Positions 1 through 7,370 of a stretch of DNA of 59,527 nucleotides are shown one piece after another (within the stretch, counting starts at the first letter, position 1; every line of letters starts with the position of its first letter). The notes under the pieces are model-generated. The model was not told the DNA's origin. It saw only the letters and a list, made by a program, of their open reading frames with translations, and made no database searches. This DNA comes from an uncultured Prevotella sp. (lineage in GTDB: Bacteria > Bacteroidota > Bacteroidia > Bacteroidales > Bacteroidaceae): the NCBI GenBank assembly GCA_900544825.1, contig UQWP01000005.1, forward strand, positions 1-59,527, given 5' to 3'. A program made the translations under genes and the position numbers.

Positions 1-2
1 AT

Positions 3-113
3 CCCAAGGTGGAATCTATGGTTTGAGCTAAAAGAGCATCAAATTGCTCCATAATAGAAAAAATTCCTCCAAAAGGAGTGAGTTTCTCAGATTTTATTTG
101 TATCTTTGCCATG
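3..113 (-). CDS. IS1380-type transposase, N-terminal fragment (runs off window)
   Basis: An ATG at 113 on the minus strand opens 37 codons that stay open to the window edge. The peptide starts MAKIQIKSEKLTPFGGIF and continues with IMEQFDALLAQTIDSTLG, which I recognise as the start of IS1380-family DDE transposases common in Bacteroides and Prevotella. The fragment is partial only because the window ends; nothing shows that the gene is broken. It reads away from the PUL. The start codon lies inside one arm of a 12-bp perfect inverted repeat (see 106-180). Family assignment rests on recall of the N-terminus; the catalytic DDE residues are outside the window. Confidence 0.8.
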
Positions 114-180
114 TCATATTAGAGTTTTGCTTGTCTTCTTTTCGCAACACTAAGGTAAGTGAAAATTCTGACATGGCAAA
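106..180 (-). repeat. Inverted repeat covering the transposase start codon
   Basis: TTTGCCATGTCA at 106-117 and its exact complement TGACATGGCAAA at 169-180 form a 12-bp inverted repeat. The ATG of the transposase (111-113) lies in one arm. A minus-strand transcript that begins outside the element would carry both arms and could hide the start codon in a hairpin. A transcript that begins between the arms would not. Confidence 0.7.
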
Positions 181-265
181 ATCCTGGGCAACTTTTTGTT
201 GCTCAGGCACTTATAAATAATGTTAAACTATAGTGTTGCGGAATTAAGGTATATCACTTATAAGT

Positions 266-2176
266 ATGAAACGCTATATATACATCATCTTTTTAATCTT
301 TGCCTTTGCTTCTGCTCATGCAGCAGAAACATTGCAGTCGCCTGACGGCAAATATAACTTCGTCTTCGAACAGAAAGACGGAAGATTAACTTATCATCTC
401 GACTATGCAGACAAGCAGGTTATAGAAGAGGGCGAACTGGGTGTGAACATCGATAACCATCTGGTGGAGTCAGCGATGGGCATTCCTGTAGATAACAGCA
501 AGGTTTGGACAAGCGGTATGGAAGTAATCAAGGTAGAGCGTACAGCCAAGGATGATACCTGGAACCCTATCTATGGTGAGAATTCATCTATCCGCGACCA
601 TTATAACGAGATGGTTGTCCACTTGATGAAGGGTGGCAACCACGATAACAGCGGCAATGGCTACGACAAGCGCCAGCAGTATCTCTTCGATATCATCGTG
701 AGAGCATACGATGAGGGTGTGGCTATCCGCTACCACTTCCCAGAGGCAACGAACGGCTTGTTCATGCACATCACCGATGATCTGACATCCTTCCGCCTGG
801 CTCCCGGTGCTGAGGCTTACCATTTTGCATGGGCTCAGTCACATTCTAACAAGGTAAAGTTGCTGAAGAGTGAGAAGGCTTGGAAGGATGAGGCAGAACG
901 TCCTCTCGTCTTGCATCTTGCTAATGGTCTCTATGCAGCTATCGGCGAAGCAGCCCTTTCTGATTTCGTTCGTGGAAAACTCAAGTTGAAGGCTGATAAT
1001 GAACTTCAGATGTCGATGTTCCAGTCTGCTGATATCATCACCGCCTACGATATGCCTTGGCGCTTCATCATGGTGGGTGAGAAGGCCATCGACCTGATTA
1101 ACAACAAGCAGATGGTGCTGAATCTCAATGCTCCATGCCAGATTGCTGATGCTAAGGAGTGGATTCGCCCGGGCAAGGCTTTCCGTGTTTGTCGTCTGGA
1201 TAAGAAGACATTATATGAGGGTGTAGATTTCTGTGTGGATAGAGGTTTGCAGTATATCGAACTGGATGCAGGCTGGTATGGCCCGGAGATGAAGATGAGT
1301 TCTTCGGCTTTGATGGTGGCTGATAACCGCGATTTCGATATGGCTGAACTTTGTGCCTACGCCAAGAGCAAGGGCATCGGAGTTTGGGTGTATGTGAACC
1401 AGAGAGCCTTGTATCAGGAACTTGATAAGATATTGCCTCTTTATCAGAAGTGGGGCATCAGCGGCATCAAGTTCGGTTTTGTTCAGATTGGTTCGCAGGA
1501 GTGGACCACCTGGCTTCATAATGCTGTGAAGAAGTGTGCCGATTATCACCTGATGGTGGATATTCACGATGAGTATCGTCCTACGGGATGGAGCCGCACT
1601 TATCCTAACCTGATGACTCAGGAGGGCATTGGAGGCAATGAGGAGATGCCAGCTGCTGATCACAATGTGGTTCTTCCATTTACAAGAATCCTCTGTGGTC
1701 CTGCCGACTATACTCCTTGTTATTTCAACGGTAGAGTGAAGAATACAAAGGCTCATCAGTTGGCAATGCCGGTGGTATATTATAGCCCGATTACTTTCTT
1801 GTATTGGTACGACCTGCCGAATGCCTACAAGGGCGAGAAGGAACTGGATTTCTGGAAGCATTGTCCTACTGTTTGGGATGAGAGCAAGGCTCTGGAAGGT
1901 GAGATAGGTGAGTACATCGTTCAGGCTCGCCGTTCGGGTAATGATTGGTTTGTAGGAGCAATGAATGGCTTGCAGGCTCGTGATATCACCCTCAATACTG
2001 CCGGTTTCCTGCAGAAGGGCAAGAAATATCGTGTAGAAATCTACAATGATGATCCATCTTTGCAGACTCGCACCAAGGTTTCTTCTACAGTGGTGAATGT
2101 CAAGGCAGGCAAGCAGCTGAAGCTTCATTTGCAGGCTTCGGGTGGTGCAGCCCTGCGCTTTGTTCCTGTAAAATAA
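266..2176 (+). CDS. GH97 family glycoside hydrolase
   Basis: A 636-residue secreted enzyme with a signal peptide (MKRYIYIIFLIFAFASAHAA). The layout is that of GH97: an N-terminal beta-sandwich, a (beta/alpha)8 barrel from about residue 300, and a C-terminal beta domain. GH97 enzymes are alpha-glucosidases or alpha-galactosidases of the Bacteroidota periplasm. The barrel motif DIHDEYRPTGWSRTYPN (residues 432-448) and the Glu at 459 (GGNEEM) match the family. By spacing, Asp435 sits where inverting SusB has its general base Glu, and Glu459 where it has its acid. The position of the retaining nucleophile Asp is Gly404 (KFGF). It is the first PUL gene, 59 bp after a putative IS end, and ends in a terminator at 2211. 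The substrate cannot be read from sequence. Confidence 0.9.
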   Translation: MKRYIYIIFLIFAFASAHAAETLQSPDGKYNFVFEQKDGRLTYHLDYADKQVIEEGELGVNIDNHLVESAMGIPVDNSKVWTSGMEVIKVERTAKDDTWNPIYGENSSIRDHYNEMVVHLMKGGNHDNSGNGYDKRQQYLFDIIVRAYDEGVAIRYHFPEATNGLFMHITDDLTSFRLAPGAEAYHFAWAQSHSNKVKLLKSEKAWKDEAERPLVLHLANGLYAAIGEAALSDFVRGKLKLKADNELQMSMFQSADIITAYDMPWRFIMVGEKAIDLINNKQMVLNLNAPCQIADAKEWIRPGKAFRVCRLDKKTLYEGVDFCVDRGLQYIELDAGWYGPEMKMSSSALMVADNRDFDMAELCAYAKSKGIGVWVYVNQRALYQELDKILPLYQKWGISGIKFGFVQIGSQEWTTWLHNAVKKCADYHLMVDIHDEYRPTGWSRTYPNLMTQEGIGGNEEMPAADHNVVLPFTRILCGPADYTPCYFNGRVKNTKAHQLAMPVVYYSPITFLYWYDLPNAYKGEKELDFWKHCPTVWDESKALEGEIGEYIVQARRSGNDWFVGAMNGLQARDITLNTAGFLQKGKKYRVEIYNDDPSLQTRTKVSSTVVNVKAGKQLKLHLQASGGAALRFVPVK

Positions 2177-2210
2177 CAGATAATTAGTTTTTTAGCGTTA
2201 TAATATTAAA

Positions 2211-2245
2211 AGTCTCGGTTGCCCATTGGGTGGTCGAGGCTTTTT
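2211..2245 (+). terminator. Terminator after GH97
   Basis: Stem AGTCTCG (2211-2217) pairs with CGAGGCT (2235-2241), with an inner CCC/GGG pairing, and is followed by a T run. It separates GH97 from the MFS gene, which has its own promoter. Confidence 0.7.
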
Positions 2246-2257
2246 CTTGAAGGAATA

Positions 2258-2289
2258 TTTGGCGATTATTACGTATTTGTATATCTTTG
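2258..2289 (+). promoter_or_regulatory. Bacteroidota sigma-ABfr promoter of the MFS gene
   Basis: TTTG at 2258-2261, 20 bp, then TATCTTTG at 2282-2289, matching the Bacteroidota -33/-7 consensus. The leader to the ATG at 2351 is about 55 nt. Confidence 0.7.
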
Positions 2290-2350
2290 CACGTAATAAA
2301 ATTAAAAGAATCTGATAAATCATAATAAGCAATTATAAAACGAATACGAT

Positions 2351-3520
2351 ATGAAAGCAAAGCAAGTGGCATGTATCAGTGCCGTACTTTTCGCCTTCTT
2401 TATCCAGGGGTTCTGTGATATAGTAGGCATCTCTGCCGAATATGCCCGAGAAGCTTTCGGCTGGAGTCATACGATGGCTGGTTTCCTGCCATCAATGGTC
2501 TTCGTCTGGTTCCTGTTCTTTGGAATACCAGTGGGAATCAAGATGAATGCCTGGGGAAGAAAAAATACTGTATTGCTGGGTATGGCTGTAACCGTGGCTG
2601 GTATGCTAGTGCCTCTGGTGGGTTCCAGCTGGGCTTGTCTGGTGGGTTATGCAGCCTTGGGAATCGGTAATGCTATTCTGCAAGTGTCGCAGAATGCACT
2701 GGTGCGCAATGTCTTTACCGATGAAAAGATGCTTACCAGCAGCATTACGGCAGGACAGGTGGTGAAGGCCATCTCTTCGTTCTGTGGTCCTTTCTTCATG
2801 CTCCTGGCAGTTAACGTGCTGGGCAATGGCGATAAGGCGCATTGGTATTATGTGTTCCCGGTATTGGGTGTGGTAACCTTGGTTTCAGCCTTGTGGCTCT
2901 GGGTATCTCCTATACAGCGTGAAGAACGTGAGGTTTCAGATGTAACCGTAGGCAAGACACTCGGTCTGTTGAAGAACAAGACCATCCTGACGCTCTTCTT
3001 CGGTATCTTCTTCGTGGTAGGAATCGATGTAGGTACCAACTTCATCAGTTCCAAAATCATGATAGAGCGCTTCGGCTGGGAAGTGACACAGGCGGGTGTG
3101 GCTCCTCAGGTTTATTTCATCTGCCGTACCGTCGGAGCCTTTCTGGGAGTCTTCCTGATGACAAAGATTAAGCCTGCCACTTATTATCGCTACAATATCG
3201 TGGCTTGTATTGCCGTGGTGAGCTTACTGGCACTTTGCCGTTTTGAGCCAGGTTTCACGCTGGCACTTATCGGAGCCATTGGCTTTCTTTGTTCCTGCAT
3301 CTTCCCTATCATCTATTCTATGGCAGTGCAGACGGAGCCAACCAAGGGTAATCTGATTTCCGGACTGATGATTACTGCTGTGGCAGGTGGAGGCGCAGCT
3401 ACACCTTTTATCGGGTGGGCAACCGATGGCTTTGGCAGTATTACCGCAGGCATCTGTGTACTTCTGGTGTGTGCCGTCTATCTGGCATATTGCGCCTTTG
3501 GGGTAAAGGTAAATGATTAA
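2351..3520 (+). CDS. MFS sugar transporter
   Basis: A 389-residue inner-membrane carrier with about 12 hydrophobic segments. The start (MKAKQVACISAVLFAFFIQGFCDIVG) and the segment GNAILQVSQNALVRNVF resemble FucP-like sugar/proton symporters. The cytoplasmic loop between halves (about residues 185-205, SPIQREEREVSDVTVGK) is typical of MFS. It is transcribed from its own promoter, on the same strand as GH97 and the regulator. It probably imports a monosaccharide or small uronide released by the PUL enzymes; that is inferred from position. It could also be a general hexose importer. Confidence 0.8.
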   Translation: MKAKQVACISAVLFAFFIQGFCDIVGISAEYAREAFGWSHTMAGFLPSMVFVWFLFFGIPVGIKMNAWGRKNTVLLGMAVTVAGMLVPLVGSSWACLVGYAALGIGNAILQVSQNALVRNVFTDEKMLTSSITAGQVVKAISSFCGPFFMLLAVNVLGNGDKAHWYYVFPVLGVVTLVSALWLWVSPIQREEREVSDVTVGKTLGLLKNKTILTLFFGIFFVVGIDVGTNFISSKIMIERFGWEVTQAGVAPQVYFICRTVGAFLGVFLMTKIKPATYYRYNIVACIAVVSLLALCRFEPGFTLALIGAIGFLCSCIFPIIYSMAVQTEPTKGNLISGLMITAVAGGGAATPFIGWATDGFGSITAGICVLLVCAVYLAYCAFGVKVND

Positions 3521-3554
3521 TACGTTGCTGGTTAAACAAAAACTCGTTAATTAT

Positions 3555-3585
3555 TTTGTATTTTCTAGAATTTGTTTTATCTTTG
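3555..3585 (+). promoter_or_regulatory. Promoter of the PUL regulator
   Basis: TTTG at 3555-3558, 19 bp, TATCTTTG at 3578-3585; the ATG is at 3629. Confidence 0.7.
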
Positions 3586-3628
3586 CAATCACAAATAGAA
3601 CAGAAGATATAAACGAAGTTTTGAGGTC

Positions 3629-6466
3629 ATGAACGTATTTTTAAAATATATCATATTATTCGTACTCCTCATCATTGACGTTGCCGGTATTCGTGCCGAC
3701 ATCGTCAATGATGAGGTGTTTCATTTTGTAACCAAGGAAGATGGACTTCCAGGTGAATCAGTCTCTCGCATCATGCCCGACCACCTGGGGCGAATCTGGC
3801 TTGCCACGAGCAATGGAGTGGCTCTTTATAATGGTAAGCAACTGGTTACATTTCGGCTGAATGGACAAGATAACTCTGCCAACTATGTATATGACCTCTA
3901 TGAAGACGAGAATCATACCATTTATGCTGCCACAAAACAGGGTATTTTTGAGAAGAAAAGTGGAGAAGCATCATTTCATCATAAAATGCCTGAAATCACT
4001 CAAGGAGAGACGGTGTTTGCCAGCAAGGGCATTCGCTATGTAGGCAACCGCCAAGGTCTGCATGTATATGATGGTAAAACTTCCCGATTGATAACGGTAG
4101 GAGCTTCCCGTATGGGAGTAGAGAATGGAGTGAGAGACATCCTTGCCGATAAGCAGGGTAATATCTGGTTCTTGAGCCGATATGCGCTCAACTGCTATTT
4201 TCCGAAGACAGGCAAATTCCGTTCTTATGTCATTGCCGACAAGATGCCGAAAGGTTCGGCATTGAGCCAGCTGGTCATAGCGCAAGGCAAGTTCTTTATC
4301 GGCACGAAGAATAACGGATTGTATGTATATAGTCCTCATGGCATGAAGGCTCCATGTCAGATACCTGGTATAGGCAATGTGATTACACACTTGCAGGTAA
4401 CAGAGAATGAGGAAATAGCTGTAAGTACTGATGGTTCGGGCGCTTTTTTGATTGATGCCAAGACATTGGAAATCAAGGAAGCCTATCATTCTAAGGGTGA
4501 CAGAAAGCATTGCTTGCCGAGTGATGCCGTCTATTGCTTTGTGAAAGACAAGCATGGTGTCAATTGGTTTGGTTTCTACCGCTTTGGATTGTGCTATACG
4601 TTCTATAGTGCTCCTATCTTCCGCCGTTATTCCTTCGGCTCTTTTATTACTGAGGGGTTGATGGTGCGCTCTTTCTATATCGGTAATCAGGTGAAGCTTA
4701 TTGGTACGAACGATGGTCTGTATTATGTGGATGAGGCAAGAATGTTTGTTAAGTTGCTCACGCCAAGTGAACTGCTGGGTGCCCATATCATCACAAATAT
4801 CACTTATTTCAAAGGACAATATTATATAGGTACTTATGATGGAGGCTTGCTGATATTGAATCCGCAGACTTTTTTTGTTTCCCGCATTCCGAACCAACCC
4901 TTGTTGGAAACAGCGTCTGTTTCTTCTTTCGACGTAAGTCGGGATAACAGATTGTGGATAGGTACGGCTGAGGGTGTCTTCGTATGGGATGGCGAAGGCA
5001 ACCTGCAAAGATATACTGAGAATAATTCCCGTCTTTGCGGAGGTATCACCAACTTCCAGTTTGATAAGATGGGCAATGGCTGGGCTTGCTCACAAGGTGT
5101 GTCGCTCTATGTGGCGGCAACGCAGACTTTCGAGAATGCCAATTTCCCGAAGGGCTTCTTCCAGGCAGAGGAAAGCCTCATTGCTTCGAGAGGTCATCAG
5201 GGACTTATGTTCTTTCTCAAACCATCAAAATTATACTATACCAATCCATCGATGACCCATTTCGGACAGATGGATTTGCCGCAAGACTTGGCTAACAGCA
5301 GGCTTTATGGTTTCCAGGATGACATGAAGGGATATTACTGGATAGCAACCGATAGGGGCTTGTTCCGCATCGGTTACCAAATGCAGGATTTGCAGCATTT
5401 TGGTTATGGTGAGGGCCTGATGTGCCAGATTATCAATTCCAATGGCGTGCGGATGGATGATAAAGGGCAAATCTGGGTGGCTACATCCAATGGTTTGATG
5501 GAGGTGAATCATCAGGCATTAAACTATTGGGAGAATCATAATCCTTATCGCATCAGTCTTTATGACATACGCAGGGGAAGTGACCTGATGGAGTTTTCAC
5601 TGGAAGATAAAGCCAATGAAGCCCACACGATAGGCATTCGATGGAATATCATCTCAGAGAAGTTGGCTTTCCGTGTCCTGCTGCAAGATTATGCCCGTTC
5701 TAATGGTCGTCTCTATCAATACAAGCTGGATGGTGATAAGGAATGGAGAAGTGTGAGTGATGAACAGGATATTGTTCTCGAGCATCTGATACTTGGCGTA
5801 CATAATCTGAAGGTGAGATTGGCAGGCTCTCCTGCTACAGAGTGTGAGTATCGTATTATGGTAACACCTTCTTGGGTAGCGATACTGGAGTTGATCATTT
5901 TTTTGGCAGCCCTCGCCTTGCTCTTTATGTGGTATCGCTACCATAAGAATACCAAGGTGCTCTTGGAGGAACGAAATGAGATAGAAGGTGCCTTGATGGA
6001 AGTGGAGCTGCAACAGCAGCAGGCTGAAATGGAAGATGAAGAAAGAAGGATAAAGAGTGAAGAATCCAATAGTGATGCTTCTCCGAACACTCCTAAATAT
6101 GCTCGTGTGAAGATAGACGAAGAGGAGTTTGCTGAGATTGCCCAGCGCATGAAATCCTATATCGAGGAGAGCCGCTGTTATACAAACCCGGAATTGAAGA
6201 TGAGTGAGCTTGCCGAAGAATTGGGAATGTCGTCGAGTAAGTTGAGTCAAGTCTTCAGCCTTTTTGTCAAGGAGAACTATTATGAGTTTATCAATAAGTA
6301 TCGATTGGCTGAGTTTAAGCGGTTGATAGAAGAAGGCGAATACAAGAAATTCACCCTAACGGCTTTGAGCGAGAAATGCGGTTTTAAGAAGTCTAGCTTC
6401 TTCAGTACTTTCCGACGTGTGGAGGGGATGACTCCTACCGAATATATGAAAAAGGTAAAAAAGTAA
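3629..6466 (+). CDS. Membrane-tethered propeller/AraC regulator without kinase
   Basis: A 945-residue sensor. An N-terminal signal or anchor (residues 1-23) leads into a large periplasmic region of two-component-regulator propeller repeats, seen as recurring motifs such as GRIWLATSNGVALY, NRLWIGTAEGVFVW and GQIWVATSNGLMEV. A Y_Y_Y-type beta domain follows (about 640-745). One transmembrane helix spans about 749-770, then an acidic coiled coil (about 775-815) and an AraC/HTH_18 DNA-binding domain (about 848-945, ending GMTPTEYMKKVKK). Hybrid two-component PUL regulators normally have a histidine kinase and receiver between the membrane helix and the AraC domain. No H-box, ATP-binding or receiver motif is present here. 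The role is inferred: direct control of this PUL by a periplasmic oligosaccharide. The length and clean reading frame speak against a deletion scar. Confidence 0.88.
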   Translation: MNVFLKYIILFVLLIIDVAGIRADIVNDEVFHFVTKEDGLPGESVSRIMPDHLGRIWLATSNGVALYNGKQLVTFRLNGQDNSANYVYDLYEDENHTIYAATKQGIFEKKSGEASFHHKMPEITQGETVFASKGIRYVGNRQGLHVYDGKTSRLITVGASRMGVENGVRDILADKQGNIWFLSRYALNCYFPKTGKFRSYVIADKMPKGSALSQLVIAQGKFFIGTKNNGLYVYSPHGMKAPCQIPGIGNVITHLQVTENEEIAVSTDGSGAFLIDAKTLEIKEAYHSKGDRKHCLPSDAVYCFVKDKHGVNWFGFYRFGLCYTFYSAPIFRRYSFGSFITEGLMVRSFYIGNQVKLIGTNDGLYYVDEARMFVKLLTPSELLGAHIITNITYFKGQYYIGTYDGGLLILNPQTFFVSRIPNQPLLETASVSSFDVSRDNRLWIGTAEGVFVWDGEGNLQRYTENNSRLCGGITNFQFDKMGNGWACSQGVSLYVAATQTFENANFPKGFFQAEESLIASRGHQGLMFFLKPSKLYYTNPSMTHFGQMDLPQDLANSRLYGFQDDMKGYYWIATDRGLFRIGYQMQDLQHFGYGEGLMCQIINSNGVRMDDKGQIWVATSNGLMEVNHQALNYWENHNPYRISLYDIRRGSDLMEFSLEDKANEAHTIGIRWNIISEKLAFRVLLQDYARSNGRLYQYKLDGDKEWRSVSDEQDIVLEHLILGVHNLKVRLAGSPATECEYRIMVTPSWVAILELIIFLAALALLFMWYRYHKNTKVLLEERNEIEGALMEVELQQQQAEMEDEERRIKSEESNSDASPNTPKYARVKIDEEEFAEIAQRMKSYIEESRCYTNPELKMSELAEELGMSSSKLSQVFSLFVKENYYEFINKYRLAEFKRLIEEGEYKKFTLTALSEKCGFKKSSFFSTFRRVEGMTPTEYMKKVKK

Positions 6467-6532
6467 AAGGGTAAAAAGGTAAAAGAATGGTTGGTGAGAT
6501 GCTTCGATAAGGTGTCGATATGTGTTGGTGAA

Positions 6533-6576
6533 AGGCGAAGTTTTGAGTGTACATTGTTACACTCATAACTTCGCCT
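6533..6576 (+). terminator. Strong hairpin after the regulator
   Basis: An 18-bp stem with one T-T mismatch: 6533-6550 (AGGCGAAG, then TTTTGAGTGT) pairs with 6559-6576, loop ACATTGTT. The following T run is weak (AATTTAG). It is the probable end of the regulator transcript. Confidence 0.6.
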
Positions 6577-6682
6577 AATTTAGATAGACTTTGTGGTTGA
6601 TGTTTGTAAATGGTTAGTAATTAGTGTGTTAAACGATTTGGATTTATCGAAAAACCAGTTGGCGGTACTTCTTGTCTAAAAT

Positions 6683-6714
6683 GTTGCTTCGTATCGAAAA
6701 AGGTTATATCTTTG
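6683..6714 (+). promoter_or_regulatory. Promoter of the PUL sigma factor
   Basis: GTTG at 6683-6686, 20 bp, TATCTTTG at 6707-6714. The -33 element has one mismatch to TTTG. Confidence 0.6.
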
Positions 6715-6786
6715 CAACCGTGATTCAGAGAGTCACGCTTGAAAATGACAATCTTTTTAAAGTGCAAAATAAAACTGTTATTCGAT

Positions 6787-7305
6787 ATGGAACAAGACTA
6801 CAATCTTCAAAACCGCGGTTTGGTGGCTTCTATCTATGAGAAGTATTATGCCGACCTCAAGCAGTATCTTGTGAGCTATACACACGATGTGATGGCTGCA
6901 GAAGACATGCTTCAAGATCTCTTTATCAAGGTGATGTCTCTGGATGTAATTTCTGAGAATACCGCCAAGAATTTAATTTTCGTGATGGCGAAGCGCATGA
7001 TTATAGATGATGCCCGTCATAAAGCATTTGTACGTGCGACCGAAAAGCAAATGATGCTTTCCATGGAAAGTCACGACTGCTCTTCTGTAGCTCGAAGAGT
7101 AGAGGCAGCCGACATTCTCTCTTTCGAGCAGCGTTATCTTTCCCATATGCCAACCAAGCGTGCCAATATATATAATATGTATAAGCACGAAGGACTGACC
7201 ACCGATGAAATCGTGGAAAAGCTCCAGTTGAGTAAACGTACGGTAGAAACCCATATCTATCATTCTACAAAAGAAATGAAGAACTATTTACGTAAGATTA
7301 TCTAA
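6787..7305 (+). CDS. Sigma-70 family (ECF-type) sigma factor in the PUL
   Basis: A 172-residue protein from the ATG at 6787; an in-frame upstream ATG at 6739 would add 16 unconserved-looking residues. Region 2 is seen as YADLKQYLVSYTHDVMAAED followed by MLQDLFIKVM. Region 4 is a helix-turn-helix, GLTTDEIVEKLQLSKRTVET. It is shorter and more diverged than housekeeping ECF factors, and no anti-sigma gene follows. The next gene is susC, 65 bp downstream with no clear housekeeping promoter in between. The likely job is to transcribe the susCD operon; this is inferred from position. A LuxR-like role for the C-terminal helix-turn-helix is less likely because region 2 is present. Confidence 0.78.
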   Translation: MEQDYNLQNRGLVASIYEKYYADLKQYLVSYTHDVMAAEDMLQDLFIKVMSLDVISENTAKNLIFVMAKRMIIDDARHKAFVRATEKQMMLSMESHDCSSVARRVEAADILSFEQRYLSHMPTKRANIYNMYKHEGLTTDEIVEKLQLSKRTVETHIYHSTKEMKNYLRKII

Positions 7306-7370
7306 TAATCCGTCTTTTAGATATACAATTTTTTTAAAAACAAGAATAAACAATATAATTATACCTAATT

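Larger units (their letters stand above)
1..207 (-). mobile_element. End of an IS1380-like insertion sequence
   Basis: The transposase start at 113 and the structured DNA after it suggest that the element's 5' end lies between 114 and about 207. A palindrome CCTGGGCAAC/GTTGCTCAGG (183-192 and 198-207) would place the outer end at 207, giving a CCTG terminus on the minus strand. The edge is a guess: the other terminal repeat and the target duplication are not in the window. Confidence 0.55.
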
